DNA of 29,691 nucleotides from the NCBI GenBank assembly GCA_030646595.1, contig JAUSKS010000155.1:1-29691 (forward strand), in the 5' to 3' direction. The DNA comes from Gallionellaceae bacterium. GTDB lineage: Bacteria; Pseudomonadota; Gammaproteobacteria; Burkholderiales; Gallionellaceae. The notes below the pieces were generated by a model. The model worked only from the letters and a program-made list of their open reading frames with translations, did no database searches and had not been told where the DNA came from. A program made the translations under genes and the position numbers. Below are positions 16,847 through 24,023 of the stretch, piece by piece (the stretch's first letter is position 1; every line of letters begins with the position of its first letter).

Positions 16847-17896
16847 ATGCAAGATTTTTACTCTTACGACTTGATAATTGATGCGCGTTGCCCGCGTGAA
16901 TATCAGGAAGATCATATTCCTGGTGCGGTAAATATGCCGGTCGTGAACGATGAGGAATACGCGGAAGTAGGCACCTTACATCGTACTGATAAAATGGCCG
17001 CTTATCTGATTGGCGTACGTTACTCACTCAAAAATATCGCCAAGCATCTTGCCGAAGATTTCACCAAGTACGACACAGGGAAGCGGATTCTTGTTTATTG
17101 CTTTCGAGGTGGCAAGCGCAGCAAGCTCTGGATAGATGCACTCCAGACCATTGGCTACCAGGTAGACAAGCTTCAAGGTGGATGGAAAGGCTATCGCCGC
17201 TGGGTAAACGAGCAACTCTCTCAAATCCCAGCTTTATACAGATACAACGTGTTAAGCGGTCCGACAGGATGTGGGAAGACACGGTTGCTCTATGCGTTAC
17301 GGGAAGCTGGTTCACAAGTGCTTGACCTGGAGGACATTGCATCCCACCGTGGCTCTGTCCTTGGCTCCCTTCCTGGAAAGCCTCAACCGTCCCAAAAATA
17401 CTTCGATTCTCTTTTGTTAAACAAATTTTCCAGTTATGACCCGTCCCGCATCATCTGGGTTGAAGCAGAAAGCAAAAAAATCGGGAATATTCAGCTACCC
17501 GACGCTTTATTGCAAACCATGCGAAAGGGGCTTTCAATACAGATTGAAACAGAAATGCGCCAGCGAGTTTTAATGTGGCGTGAGGACTACCATCATTTTG
17601 AAAAAAATCCGCTAGGCATGCTGGAAATTTTGAGTTTTCTTCGCCCTTTAGTCGGCAGTGAAGAATTTACTGCGTGGGAGCAAATGGCACAACAGAATCA
17701 GATACCTGAATTATTTGAACGATTGATGCGTAATCATTACGATCCGGCTTATCGTCGCTCAACCTTACGAAACTATCCAGCGATCACATCTTCCCCTTCA
17801 ATCGCTATTCAGGATTTGTCACAATCCGGTTTATTGTCAGTTGCCATATCAATGCAATCCCGATTTGGGGGTGCGCGTTCAAAAATATTGACATAG
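16847..17896 (+). CDS. selU: tRNA 2-selenouridine synthase (SelU/MnmH)
   Basis: 349 residues; E. coli SelU has 364. An N-terminal rhodanese domain (about 5-120) carries the DHIPGAVNMP motif and the catalytic loop YCFRGGKRS with Cys85. It is followed by a P-loop domain with GPTGCGKT at 138-145. This two-domain order defines SelU, which replaces sulfur by selenium in the wobble 2-thiouridine of tRNAs (through a geranylated intermediate), using selenophosphate from SelD; selD is not in the window. The gene is bounded by a pair of ~165-bp direct repeats made of neighbouring-gene ends, and its stop codon lies inside the second repeat, so it is probably a late arrival. No damage to key residues is seen. 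Confidence 0.9.
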   Translation: MQDFYSYDLIIDARCPREYQEDHIPGAVNMPVVNDEEYAEVGTLHRTDKMAAYLIGVRYSLKNIAKHLAEDFTKYDTGKRILVYCFRGGKRSKLWIDALQTIGYQVDKLQGGWKGYRRWVNEQLSQIPALYRYNVLSGPTGCGKTRLLYALREAGSQVLDLEDIASHRGSVLGSLPGKPQPSQKYFDSLLLNKFSSYDPSRIIWVEAESKKIGNIQLPDALLQTMRKGLSIQIETEMRQRVLMWREDYHHFEKNPLGMLEILSFLRPLVGSEEFTAWEQMAQQNQIPELFERLMRNHYDPAYRRSTLRNYPAITSSPSIAIQDLSQSGLLSVAISMQSRFGGARSKILT

Positions 17897-18051
17897 GCAG
17901 CAATGTTATATTGCATGGCGGACTCGAGTTTGGCATAGACTACCAATCCTTGCATTCCGCCGGAAATGAAACATCAGGCTATCAATTTCAGCGTATCGAA
18001 AGAACTGGGTAATTTAAGGGTATGAACAGATTTCTAAAATTTGCTTTATGG
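17886..18051 (+). repeat. Direct repeat copy B: autotransporter 3' remnant plus asmA start
   Basis: From 17886 the DNA matches copy A (16577-16740). Read in the autotransporter frame, it encodes IGSNVILHGG followed by LEFGIDYQSLHSAGNE, clearly the last strand of the same barrel. A small indel then breaks the frame before the stop near 18012. The match runs on into the first codons of intact asmA. This copy is a gene remnant, not a functional gene. Many differences from copy A are silent or conservative, which suggests that it once encoded protein. Confidence 0.8.
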
Positions 18052-20235
18052 TCAGCCGCAGGTGTATTCGTCTTGGGAGCGGCAGCAGTGGCTTATATCG
18101 CCATGACCTTCAACCCGAATGATTACAAGGCACAGCTTATCCAACTGGTGCACGACAAGCAGCAACGCACGCTCAAGCTGGATGGCGATATCAAGCTGGT
18201 ACTGTTTCCCAGCATAGGCCTAGAAATAGGCAAAGTCAGCCTGTCGGAATTTCAGAGCGAGGTCGAATTTGTCAGCATGGAGCATGCCCGCGTCTCGGTC
18301 GCATTACTGCCCCTGCTCTCGCGGCAGGTGGTAGTGGATGAAATCAGCGTCAGTGGCTTGCAGGCTGCGGTGGTAAAAACCCGCAATGGAAAAAGTAATA
18401 TTGATGATTTGTTAGGCAAAGAAGAGCCCGCGCAGCCTGCCAACCAGCCGGTGATGTTCGATATTGCGTCGGTACGCATCGAAAAATCGGGATTCAGTTA
18501 CCGCGATGAGCGTAGTGGAACACAATATGTGTTGCATGATATCAATTTCAAATCTGGTCGCATTGCCAATGGCATCCCCAGCAAGCTGGATTTTTCCGCA
18601 GCGATAAAAGCCAAGAAACCCAAGCTGGATATCAGCACACAATTTCAGGGCACACTCACTTTTGATCTGGAAAAAAATCTTTATCAAGTGGAGAATTTAA
18701 AGTTCAAGGCGCAAGGCGCAGTGCTCGATATTAGCAACCTGCTGTTGCAGGCCAGCGGCAATGCACAGGCCAATCTGGATACGCAGGAGTTTACTGCCAA
18801 CAAACTGAGCGTGACTGCCAGTGGTAGCAAAGGGGTTGACAAGTTCGACGCACGCCTGGAAATGCCGGCACTAAATCTGACCAAAAATAAATTTTCCAGC
18901 GATACGCTTACTTTCAATGGCACGCTGGGTAACATGGTCGCAGCGCTTACCTTGCATGATCTGGCAGGCAATGCAGTGCTGTTCAAAAGCCGTGCCTTAA
19001 CCATGGAGATGGAAATGCAACAGGCTGAGCAGTCCTTCAAAGCCAAGCTGGAATCTCCCCTCTCCGGGAACTTCGAACAACAGCAGTTTAATCTTTCCAA
19101 TCTAACGCTGGCAGTGCAGGCGCAAGGCGACAAACTGCCGAACAAATCTATCAGCAGTGAAATGAAAGGTAGTGTGCAAATAGATGGTGTCCGCCAAAGT
19201 GTGCAAGCCAATCTGGCGGGCGGATTGTTGCAAAGCCAGCTTCAAGCTCGGGTCGCGCTAAATAATTTTTCTCATCCTGTCATTCGTTTTGATGTGGAGG
19301 CCGACCAATTTGACGCTGACTTATATTTGCCCAAAAAATCCACGCCCAGTCCAACGCAAAGTGTAGAAGCAGAGCAGCCTATGGACTTTTCTATTCTGAA
19401 AAATCTGGATGTGCAAGGCAGCCTGAACATAGGCTCATTAAAAGCCGCCAACATCCGGCTGTCACAGCTCCATTTGGCTTTACAAGGGCGGAATGGCTCA
19501 CTCAATGTGGAACCATTCTCTGCCAACCTGTATCAGGGCAGCATGAATGGCAGCCTGAGCGTCAATACGCAAACCATACCGCGCCTTGCCATCAAACAAA
19601 ATTTGAGCGGCATCAATATTGCGCCTTTACTCAACGATGCCATCAATTTTGACGCGCTGGAAGGACGCGGCAAGGTAACGCTTAACCTGAACACTCAAGG
19701 CAATACAGTCAGTGAATTTAAAAAAGCATTGGGCGGCAGCATGACGTTAAACCTGGCAGATGGTGCCATTAAAGGAATTAACATTGCGCAAAAATTCCGT
19801 GATGCTCAAGCCTTGCTGGGTAAAGGGTCTGTACAAACTCAGGCGGCCAACAAAGGTGAAAAGACCGACTTCAGTGAAATGCACGCCAGCTTCAAGGTGG
19901 AAAATGGCGTGGCACACAACGATGACCTCACCCTCAAATCTCCGTTATTGCGCGTTTCCGGAAAGGGTGACATTGATATTGGGCACGATAATATCAATTA
20001 TCTGGCCAAAGCTACGCTGGCCAAAACGCTGGAAGGCCAGGGCGGTGCCAGCAAGGTCGGTGGACTTACTGTACCGGTGCGGCTGAGCGGGCAATTTACT
20101 GACCTCAAGTACACCGTAGACTTCAATGCCATGGCTTCTGATGCGGCCAAACAAAAAGTCGAAGCCAAAAAAGAAGAAGTCAAAGTACAGTTGCAAAACC
20201 AGATAAAAAACAAGCTCAGGGATTTATTCAAATAA
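18022..20235 (+). CDS. asmA: AsmA family protein
   Basis: 737 residues. One N-terminal membrane helix (about 4-29) anchors a long periplasmic part of repeated beta-strands typical of AsmA/TamB-like proteins. It starts with NPNDYKAQLIQLV and the DGDIKLVLFPSIGLEIGKVSLSE motif and carries the AsmA C-terminal region (LKSPLLRVSGKGDIDIG, LTVPVRLSGQF). The tail is a charged helix (EAKKEEVKVQLQNQIKNKLRDLF). The family is linked to outer-membrane lipid transport and barrel assembly. It precedes mutY by 13 bp and is probably co-transcribed with it. Its first codons lie in repeat copy B, and the upstream region was rearranged by the selU insertion, so its native promoter may have been altered. Confidence 0.88.
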   Translation: MNRFLKFALWSAAGVFVLGAAAVAYIAMTFNPNDYKAQLIQLVHDKQQRTLKLDGDIKLVLFPSIGLEIGKVSLSEFQSEVEFVSMEHARVSVALLPLLSRQVVVDEISVSGLQAAVVKTRNGKSNIDDLLGKEEPAQPANQPVMFDIASVRIEKSGFSYRDERSGTQYVLHDINFKSGRIANGIPSKLDFSAAIKAKKPKLDISTQFQGTLTFDLEKNLYQVENLKFKAQGAVLDISNLLLQASGNAQANLDTQEFTANKLSVTASGSKGVDKFDARLEMPALNLTKNKFSSDTLTFNGTLGNMVAALTLHDLAGNAVLFKSRALTMEMEMQQAEQSFKAKLESPLSGNFEQQQFNLSNLTLAVQAQGDKLPNKSISSEMKGSVQIDGVRQSVQANLAGGLLQSQLQARVALNNFSHPVIRFDVEADQFDADLYLPKKSTPSPTQSVEAEQPMDFSILKNLDVQGSLNIGSLKAANIRLSQLHLALQGRNGSLNVEPFSANLYQGSMNGSLSVNTQTIPRLAIKQNLSGINIAPLLNDAINFDALEGRGKVTLNLNTQGNTVSEFKKALGGSMTLNLADGAIKGINIAQKFRDAQALLGKGSVQTQAANKGEKTDFSEMHASFKVENGVAHNDDLTLKSPLLRVSGKGDIDIGHDNINYLAKATLAKTLEGQGGASKVGGLTVPVRLSGQFTDLKYTVDFNAMASDAAKQKVEAKKEEVKVQLQNQIKNKLRDLFK

Positions 20236-20248
20236 GGATAAACCCGGC

Positions 20249-21322
20249 ATGGGATATTTTGCTACACGAATAATAGCCTGGCAGCGTCAACATGGCCGCA
20301 ACACCCTGCCATGGCAGGGTGCAGATGCTTACCGCGTGTGGTTATCCGAGATCATGCTGCAACAAACCCAGGTCGCCACCGTCCTTCCTTATTACCAAAA
20401 CTTTCTGGCCCACTTTCCCGATATTGCCACGCTTGCAGCAGCAGATGAAGAAGCCGTATTGACTCATTGGAGCGGCCTGGGTTATTACTCGCGTGCGCGC
20501 AATCTGCATCGCACCGCGCGCGACATCATGCAACACCATGACGGAAAATTTCCCAGCACCTTTGACGATATTCTCGCCTTACCTGGTATTGGCCGTTCCA
20601 CTGCCGCTGCCATCTGCGCGCTGGCTTTTCATCAGCGCCATGCGATTCTCGATGGCAACGTAAAACGTGTGTTGGCTCGCTACTGCGCCATTGCCGGCTA
20701 TAGCGGCGATAAGAAAATTGAAGTGCAACTATGGCAACAAGCCGAAGCGCTATTACCGCAACAGAATATTGCAATTTATACGCAAGGCTTGATGGACTTG
20801 GGCACGCTGGTATGCAAACGCAGCAAACCATTGTGTACCCTATGCCCGGTACAAACAGATTGTGCGGCATACCAAACCGGACAAACCGCACAACTCCCCA
20901 CCCCGCGTCCGCGCAAACCTTTGCCGCAAAAACACAGCACCTTTCTGCTATTGCTCAACGGTTCCGATATTCTGCTGCAAAAACGCCCGCCCAGCGGCAT
21001 CTGGGGCGGCTTATGGTGTTTACCACAAGTGGAAGCGGGGCAGAATATTGATACTTATTGCATGCAACATTTCGGCGGCATGGCCCAAAAAACGATCGCG
21101 CTACCTGTTTTCACACACACCTTTACCCATTTCAATTTACACATCTCGCCGCTGTTATTGCACTGGCAGCACCAGCCCCGGCAAACACAGGAACCCGGCA
21201 GCATGTGGCTGGACGTGCAAGAAGCCTTGGGTGCCGCGATTCCAACGCCGGTGCGCAAACTACTACAGGATATACACACCACACTGCAAGAGTCTGCTTC
21301 TCAATCAATTAACATTTCGTAG
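20249..21322 (+). CDS. mutY: Adenine DNA glycosylase MutY
   Basis: 357 residues, the usual length. Removes adenine opposite 8-oxoguanine. The catalytic Glu34 (LSEIMLQQTQ), the helix-hairpin-helix LPGIGRSTA (111-119), Asp135 (LDGNVKR) and the four iron-sulfur cysteines C189-X6-C196-X2-C199-X5-C205 are all visible. A C-terminal NUDIX-like domain that reads 8-oxoG follows (about 230-345, with PPSGIWGGLWCLPQ). AAGGAT about 8 bp upstream gives a good ribosome binding site. It lies between asmA and a DUF3301 gene on the same strand. Confidence 0.96.
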   Translation: MGYFATRIIAWQRQHGRNTLPWQGADAYRVWLSEIMLQQTQVATVLPYYQNFLAHFPDIATLAAADEEAVLTHWSGLGYYSRARNLHRTARDIMQHHDGKFPSTFDDILALPGIGRSTAAAICALAFHQRHAILDGNVKRVLARYCAIAGYSGDKKIEVQLWQQAEALLPQQNIAIYTQGLMDLGTLVCKRSKPLCTLCPVQTDCAAYQTGQTAQLPTPRPRKPLPQKHSTFLLLLNGSDILLQKRPPSGIWGGLWCLPQVEAGQNIDTYCMQHFGGMAQKTIALPVFTHTFTHFNLHISPLLLHWQHQPRQTQEPGSMWLDVQEALGAAIPTPVRKLLQDIHTTLQESASQSINIS

Positions 21323-21343
21323 GCCACAAAGCCTCTCAACATT

Positions 21344-21661
21344 ATGGATGCCCTAAGTTTGCTTTTACTGCTGCTGTTGGCTGCGCTGGCGTGGTTCTGG
21401 TTCAACAGCCTGCATGCCCTGGAAATCGCACGGAATGCGGGGGAAAAAATATGCAGCAATGCCAACGTGCAATTTCTCGATGACACTGTCGCCAACATCG
21501 GGTTGGCACTGGTGCGCGACAAATCCGGGCGCAGAGTGTTGCGCCGCACTTATCGTTTCGAATTCAGCGAGACCGGCAATACCCGACTTGAAGGACGACT
21601 GATTTTACTGGGCAATAAAGTTGAATCGGTAACGATGGAGCCTTATCAGATATTGCCGTGA
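21344..21661 (+). CDS. DUF3301 family membrane-anchored protein
   Basis: 105 residues. One N-terminal membrane helix (LSLLLLLLLAALAWFWF) is followed by a small domain with a conserved-looking ARNAGEKICSNANVQFLDDTV stretch split over two strands, RRTYRFEFSETG and a GRLILLGNKVESV strand. This is the DUF3301 pattern known from beta- and gammaproteobacteria; function unknown. It starts 21 bp after mutY. The last 17 bases (21645-21661) recur at the 3' end of vapC, which marks the boundary of the inserted toxin-antitoxin module. Confidence 0.8.
   Translation: MDALSLLLLLLLAALAWFWFNSLHALEIARNAGEKICSNANVQFLDDTVANIGLALVRDKSGRRVLRRTYRFEFSETGNTRLEGRLILLGNKVESVTMEPYQILP
21645..21661 (+). repeat. 17-bp direct repeat, left copy (end of DUF3301 gene)
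   Basis: ATCAGATATTGCCGTGA matches ATCAAATATTGCCGTGA at 22347-22363 in 16 of 17 positions. In both places it supplies the last codons (QILP) and the stop. The repeats frame the vapBC genes exactly. A shorter relative, ATTGCCGT, lies near 21712. Confidence 0.75.
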
Positions 21662-21685
21662 GCGGATCCATATTTTAACTTGCTG

Positions 21686-21714
21686 TTGCTCTCATAGCCG
21701 CATCGGTGTAAATT
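21686..21714 (+). promoter_or_regulatory. Possible vapBC promoter
   Basis: TTGCTC (21686-21691), a 17-bp spacer and TAAATT (21709-21714) form a weak sigma70-like promoter, 33 bp before the vapB ATG. An AAGGAT Shine-Dalgarno sequence precedes the ATG. No clear palindromic operator is seen. Confidence 0.35.
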
Positions 21715-21746
21715 GCCGTACCGCCATCGATCAAGGATTTGTAAAA

Positions 21747-21956
21747 ATGAGTACCGCTACAGTCTCCAGCAAATATCAAATTTCCATCCCAAAAGAAGTA
21801 CGGGAATCCATGCATATCCAGCCGGGCCAACAATTTGAATTCATCCCTATGGGCGCGATTCTCCAATTGGCTCCCAAGATATCCGTCAAAAAACTGCGCG
21901 GCATTGCGCGCGGGGCGAATCCCGCGCATTACCGGGATCGCAAGGATCGCGTCTAA
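21747..21956 (+). CDS. vapB: AbrB/MazE-type antitoxin of a VapBC pair
   Basis: 69 residues. The N-terminal half is a swapped-hairpin AbrB/SpoVT DNA-binding domain (TVSSKYQISIPKEVRE, then IQPGQQFEFIPMG). The C-terminal half is basic (KKLRGIARGANPAHYRDRKDRV) and likely binds the toxin. The stop overlaps the vapC start as TAATG, a sign of translational coupling. It should neutralise VapC and repress its own promoter. The module sits just behind the DUF3301 gene and is framed by short direct repeats. Confidence 0.9.
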   Translation: MSTATVSSKYQISIPKEVRESMHIQPGQQFEFIPMGAILQLAPKISVKKLRGIARGANPAHYRDRKDRV

Positions 21957-22363
21957 TGTACTTGGTGGATACCTGCGGCTGGATCGAATGGATGACCGAT
22001 GCGCCGCTCTGCAAAAATTATTCGCGCTACTTGAATGCTCCAGATTCCCTGATCGTTCCTACGCTTGTGCAGCATGAACTGTATAAATGGCTGTGCCGTG
22101 AACTGGATCAGCCAGTTGCCTTATCCGCCATCGCAGCCACACAGACTGCAATCATCGTTCCACTTGATACATCCATAGCGCTACTCGCGGCAGACATCGC
22201 AAAAGAATTTAAACTGGCGACAGCAGATGCCATCATCTACGCCTCTGCGCGCCAGCATCGTGCAACTCTGGTCACCAGCGATGCGCATTTCGCAGCTCTG
22301 CCACAGGTGAAGTATTTTAAAAAGGGAAGCTGCCCCTCGCGGTTTCATCAAATATTGCCGTGA
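21956..22363 (+). CDS. vapC: PIN-domain ribonuclease toxin VapC
   Basis: 135 residues, the normal length. The acidic PIN residues are present: Asp5 (YLVDTCGW), a Glu in VQHELYKW, an Asp in TADAIIYASA and an Asp in VTSDAHF. VapC toxins cleave RNA (tRNA or rRNA) when the antitoxin is degraded. Its start overlaps the vapB stop. Its last codons (QILP plus stop) repeat the end of the DUF3301 gene, which suggests that the module entered at that spot, or that a downstream repeat was left by the insertion. Confidence 0.9.
   Translation: MYLVDTCGWIEWMTDAPLCKNYSRYLNAPDSLIVPTLVQHELYKWLCRELDQPVALSAIAATQTAIIVPLDTSIALLAADIAKEFKLATADAIIYASARQHRATLVTSDAHFAALPQVKYFKKGSCPSRFHQILP
22347..22363 (+). repeat. 17-bp direct repeat, right copy (end of vapC)
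   Basis: This is the partner of 21645-21661 (16/17 identical). Together the two copies frame a 702-bp unit holding only vapB and vapC. No similarity continues beyond the repeat on the right. Confidence 0.75.
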
Positions 22364-22387
22364 ATAGGTGCCAGTGTGAAACGCTCC

Positions 22388-23245
22388 CTACGTCACTGCA
22401 TCGACCCATTGCTCAATGACTGCTTGCATGGATCGAAGAATTGATTTAGTAGCACTTGCATCAAGAGCACTCCGATCATGGAGACGATTTAGTCGACTGT
22501 AATTGTCCAAAACATCGTTGACCTCACCTTGAAGAAGTTCTGCAATATCTTTGTCTTGGATACGTACAGAAGCTGCGAAGAGCAGCCTTTCCTTCCGATG
22601 TATCTGCAAAGGCTTTTCGCCCTCTTTCTTCGTAAAGTATTTTGAATTACGAACATCTTCGTCTGGTGCGAGGATTGAGAAAAAATGATCGTAGAGCTGG
22701 CGCATAAGGGCCAGACTCGCCCGTTCGGCATTGTCCGTGCCACTATAGAATGTTTGCCACACACCCCGAGAGAGGTTTCCCAGTTCCGGATCCAACCTCT
22801 CCAGTTTCACTGCATACTCATTAATACGACCCTGTGTCCAGCTTGGAGGTGGGGGTGGCGTGAAAACTTTTCGATCCCTCGCGTCAATATCGAACAATGT
22901 CATAGCCATCATGGCTGACGTGGCCGAGGCGTTGCTAGTAACTGCGTATGATGCTGACGATACGTCAAAAGCAAGGGCATCGGCTCGCGTCTCTCTGACA
23001 CGCAAAAATAAATCAAACTTCTTTAGGGATTCTTCAGTGCCAGAAAAGCCAGAATAGTCAATGGCACCCTCAAAATTTGGGGCAACAGTATCAAACACTT
23101 CTTTTGAGTAACCGAAATCTTGAGCCCTTTGGGAATAGTGGCGCTGTCGCTCCCCAAGAAATTTTGAAATATCTCGCGCCGCTGCAACTATCCGACCAGG
23201 GCGATCAGGATCACTTTCGTTTTCATCCATTATTAGTCGAATCAC
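22388..23245 (-). CDS. Uncharacterised protein, possibly defence-associated
   Basis: 285 residues from a GTG at 23245; an ATG at 23230 (MDENESD) may be the true start. No signal peptide or membrane helix. The N-terminal half is mixed, with a basic IVAAARDISKFLGERQRHYSQRA helix split by loops, an Ala/Ser-rich central part, and a PPPPP linker near residue 132. The C-terminal half is helical: LDPELGNLSRGVW, ASLALMRQLYDHFFSILAPDEDV, then basic and acidic helices. The LAPDEDV helix resembles a C-terminal module I have seen in putative defence proteins, but I cannot name the family. It lies between VapBC and a RAYT transposase, a context typical of accessory genes. Confidence 0.65.
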   Translation of the reverse strand: MIRLIMDENESDPDRPGRIVAAARDISKFLGERQRHYSQRAQDFGYSKEVFDTVAPNFEGAIDYSGFSGTEESLKKFDLFLRVRETRADALAFDVSSASYAVTSNASATSAMMAMTLFDIDARDRKVFTPPPPPSWTQGRINEYAVKLERLDPELGNLSRGVWQTFYSGTDNAERASLALMRQLYDHFFSILAPDEDVRNSKYFTKKEGEKPLQIHRKERLLFAASVRIQDKDIAELLQGEVNDVLDNYSRLNRLHDRSALDASATKSILRSMQAVIEQWVDAVT

Positions 23246-23339
23246 CAGTCAGTACTATTGAAAATAACGAAATATTATGCAGGTTCACAAGAATTCTATT
23301 CATTGACGACCCCACAAGTTTCTCTGTCAGTATGAGCCA

Positions 23340-23373
23340 CCGTAGGGCGCAATAACCAACGGGCATTGCGCCG
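23340..23373 (+). repeat. REP hairpin, left copy flanking RAYT
   Basis: This 34-bp sequence contains GTAG, the usual RAYT recognition tetranucleotide, just before a hairpin with stem GGCGCAAT/ATTGCGCC and an 11-nt loop. Its exact reverse complement lies at 23960-23993. Two REP units in inverted orientation around the transposase gene form the classic RAYT/REP arrangement. Confidence 0.9.
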
Positions 23374-23416
23374 TATGTTAGCACCAAACCTATAGGTGCA
23401 AGCTAATCACCCTACC

Positions 23417-23932
23417 CTAACTACCCTCGTTTCCGCCCGCCCAATTCACCGGATAAATTCCTTCCGACACCATGCGGTGAAACGTTGAATAAGGCCAATC
23501 TGCGACACACTCGACCAAGCCATGTTTCACCGGATTGATATGCACGTAATCCATATGCGCGCGATAATCGCGCTCATCCTGAATCAAGTGTTCCCAATAT
23601 CGCCGTTGCCATATGCCGCGCTCTCTGCGCCGGGTACGTACCGCTGACACTCTTTCGGTGCGCGGCAATGCCTTGAAAAATCCCATTTTGATCAGCCGCC
23701 AGCGCGTTGCGTAATTCGCATCATCCGGAGGCAATTCAATGACGCAATGCAAGTGTTCGGGCAATACCACCCACCCATGAATTATAAATGGGTGACGTTG
23801 ACATACCGATTTGACCACTGCGCGCAACAACTCGATGTGGCGAGTCAGCAGATCATTACCTTGCCGTTGCAGCAAATTGACAGTGAAGAAGTAAGTTCCG
23901 CCCGGATGCCAGGCTCGACGGTAATCAGGCAT
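23417..23932 (-). mobile_element. REP-associated tyrosine transposase (RAYT)
   Basis: 171 residues of the Y1 transposase (TnpA-REP) family. It opens with the typical [17 protein letters not shown], carries the HUH-type metal site in [12 protein letters not shown], and the tyrosine region in [19 protein letters not shown], followed by WPYSTFHR. RAYTs cut single-stranded REP hairpins and are single-copy host-borne relatives of IS200/IS605 transposases. The perfect 34-bp inverted REP pair on either side (23340-23373, 23960-23993) confirms the assignment. The right REP ends only 30 bp from the relA stop codon. Confidence 0.93.
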
Positions 23933-23959
23933 AGCGGCAGTATCGCGTAGGAATTCATC

Positions 23960-23993
23960 CGGCGCAATGCCCGTTGGTTATTGCGCCCTACGG
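23960..23993 (+). repeat. REP hairpin, right copy flanking RAYT
   Basis: Exact reverse complement of 23340-23373, including the GTAG foot (read on the minus strand) and the GGCGCAAT/ATTGCGCC stem. It lies between the RAYT start and the relA stop. Confidence 0.9.
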
Positions 23994-24023
23994 GGCTGCG
24001 CAAGACTTGACACAATCGCGCCC

